64,000 nucleotides of DNA from Deltaproteobacteria bacterium. Lineage in GTDB: Bacteria; Myxococcota_A; Polyangia; JAAYKL01. The stretch covers positions 100,630 through 164,629 of the forward strand of contig JAFGQN010000173.1 in the NCBI GenBank assembly GCA_016935665.1, given 5' to 3'. The notes under the pieces are model-generated. The model made no database searches. It saw only the letters and a program-made list of their open reading frames with translations, and was not told where the DNA came from. How positions within the stretch are numbered: position 1 is the stretch's first letter; each line of letters begins with the position of its first letter. A program made the translations under genes and the position numbers. This document shows positions 63,986 to 64,000 of this stretch, in pieces.

Positions 63986-64000
63986 GGTTGCGGCGGCAGA

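Noticed and set aside
1-64000. CRISPR arrays, rRNA or tRNA genes, prophage
   Set aside because: No spaced direct repeats, no tRNA T-loop-like sequence in the gaps, and no phage structural proteins were found; the only tandem array is inside a coding region.

Overview
The window looks like chromosome of a Gram-negative bacterium of the former Deltaproteobacteria, most likely Myxococcota or a Bradymonadia-like relative. This rests on many secreted lipoproteins with Asp/Ser/Thr-rich linkers after the lipobox, Cys-rich 'CxxGxPC' modules, a TonB_C/TonB-receptor fusion, a Hanks-type Ser/Thr kinase, and a mevalonate cluster of archaeal flavour. It is an inference; no rRNA, tRNA or CRISPR array was seen.

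Layout. 1-5.1 kb: the 5' part of a eukaryotic-type hisA, a U32 (RlhA/TrhP-like) RNA-hydroxylation protein, a Cys-rich lipoprotein and an RluA-family pseudouridine synthase. 5.1-7.4 kb: an AT-rich patch with two orphan secreted/anchored proteins, an IS66 transposase remnant and a duplicated gene tail. 7.4-12.9 kb: SMP-30-like lipoprotein, SGNH hydrolase with an 18-bp tandem repeat, membrane alkaline-phosphatase-superfamily enzyme, methyltransferase. 12.9-14 kb: decayed DNA with an ECF sigma factor remnant and a 58-codon ORF. 14-22.4 kb: TonB-receptor fusion, Ser/Thr kinase, small membrane protein, histidine kinase, murD. 22.4-29 kb: a 58-aa protein followed by tandem terminators, a zinc-ribbon/TM/TPR protein, and a c-di-GMP pair (EAL-HDOD protein and a diguanylate cyclase with a LacI-type ligand domain).

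29.5-35.1 kb is the most notable block. It is one tightly packed operon: archaeal-type HMG-CoA synthase, SCP2/archaeal-type thiolase, DUF35 zinc-ribbon OB-fold protein, type 2 IPP isomerase, diphosphomevalonate decarboxylase and an esterase lipoprotein. The first three are the parts of the archaeal channelling complex that makes HMG-CoA. The thiolase and the isomerase both appear to have lost a residue normally treated as catalytic. 36.9-42.3 kb is an aromatic amino acid operon (DAHP synthase I-beta, aroB, aroD, aroA, pheA, tautomerase-like protein). A second, I-alpha DAHP synthase lies at 44.8 kb; aroE, aroK and aroC are not here.

42.5-51.1 kb: beta-helix lipoprotein, sulfotransferase-like protein, serine beta-lactamase-family lipoprotein, a ppnN gene broken by one frameshift, and another lipoprotein. 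51.7-57.6 kb: a small lipoprotein and an IPT/TIG-repeat protein (minus) diverging from an M4 metalloprotease with EGF-like modules. 57.6-64 kb: an ISL3 transposase remnant, two lipoproteins, and an ECF sigma / FecR-like anti-sigma / predicted outer-membrane protein operon. The right edge holds a palindromic REP-like element.
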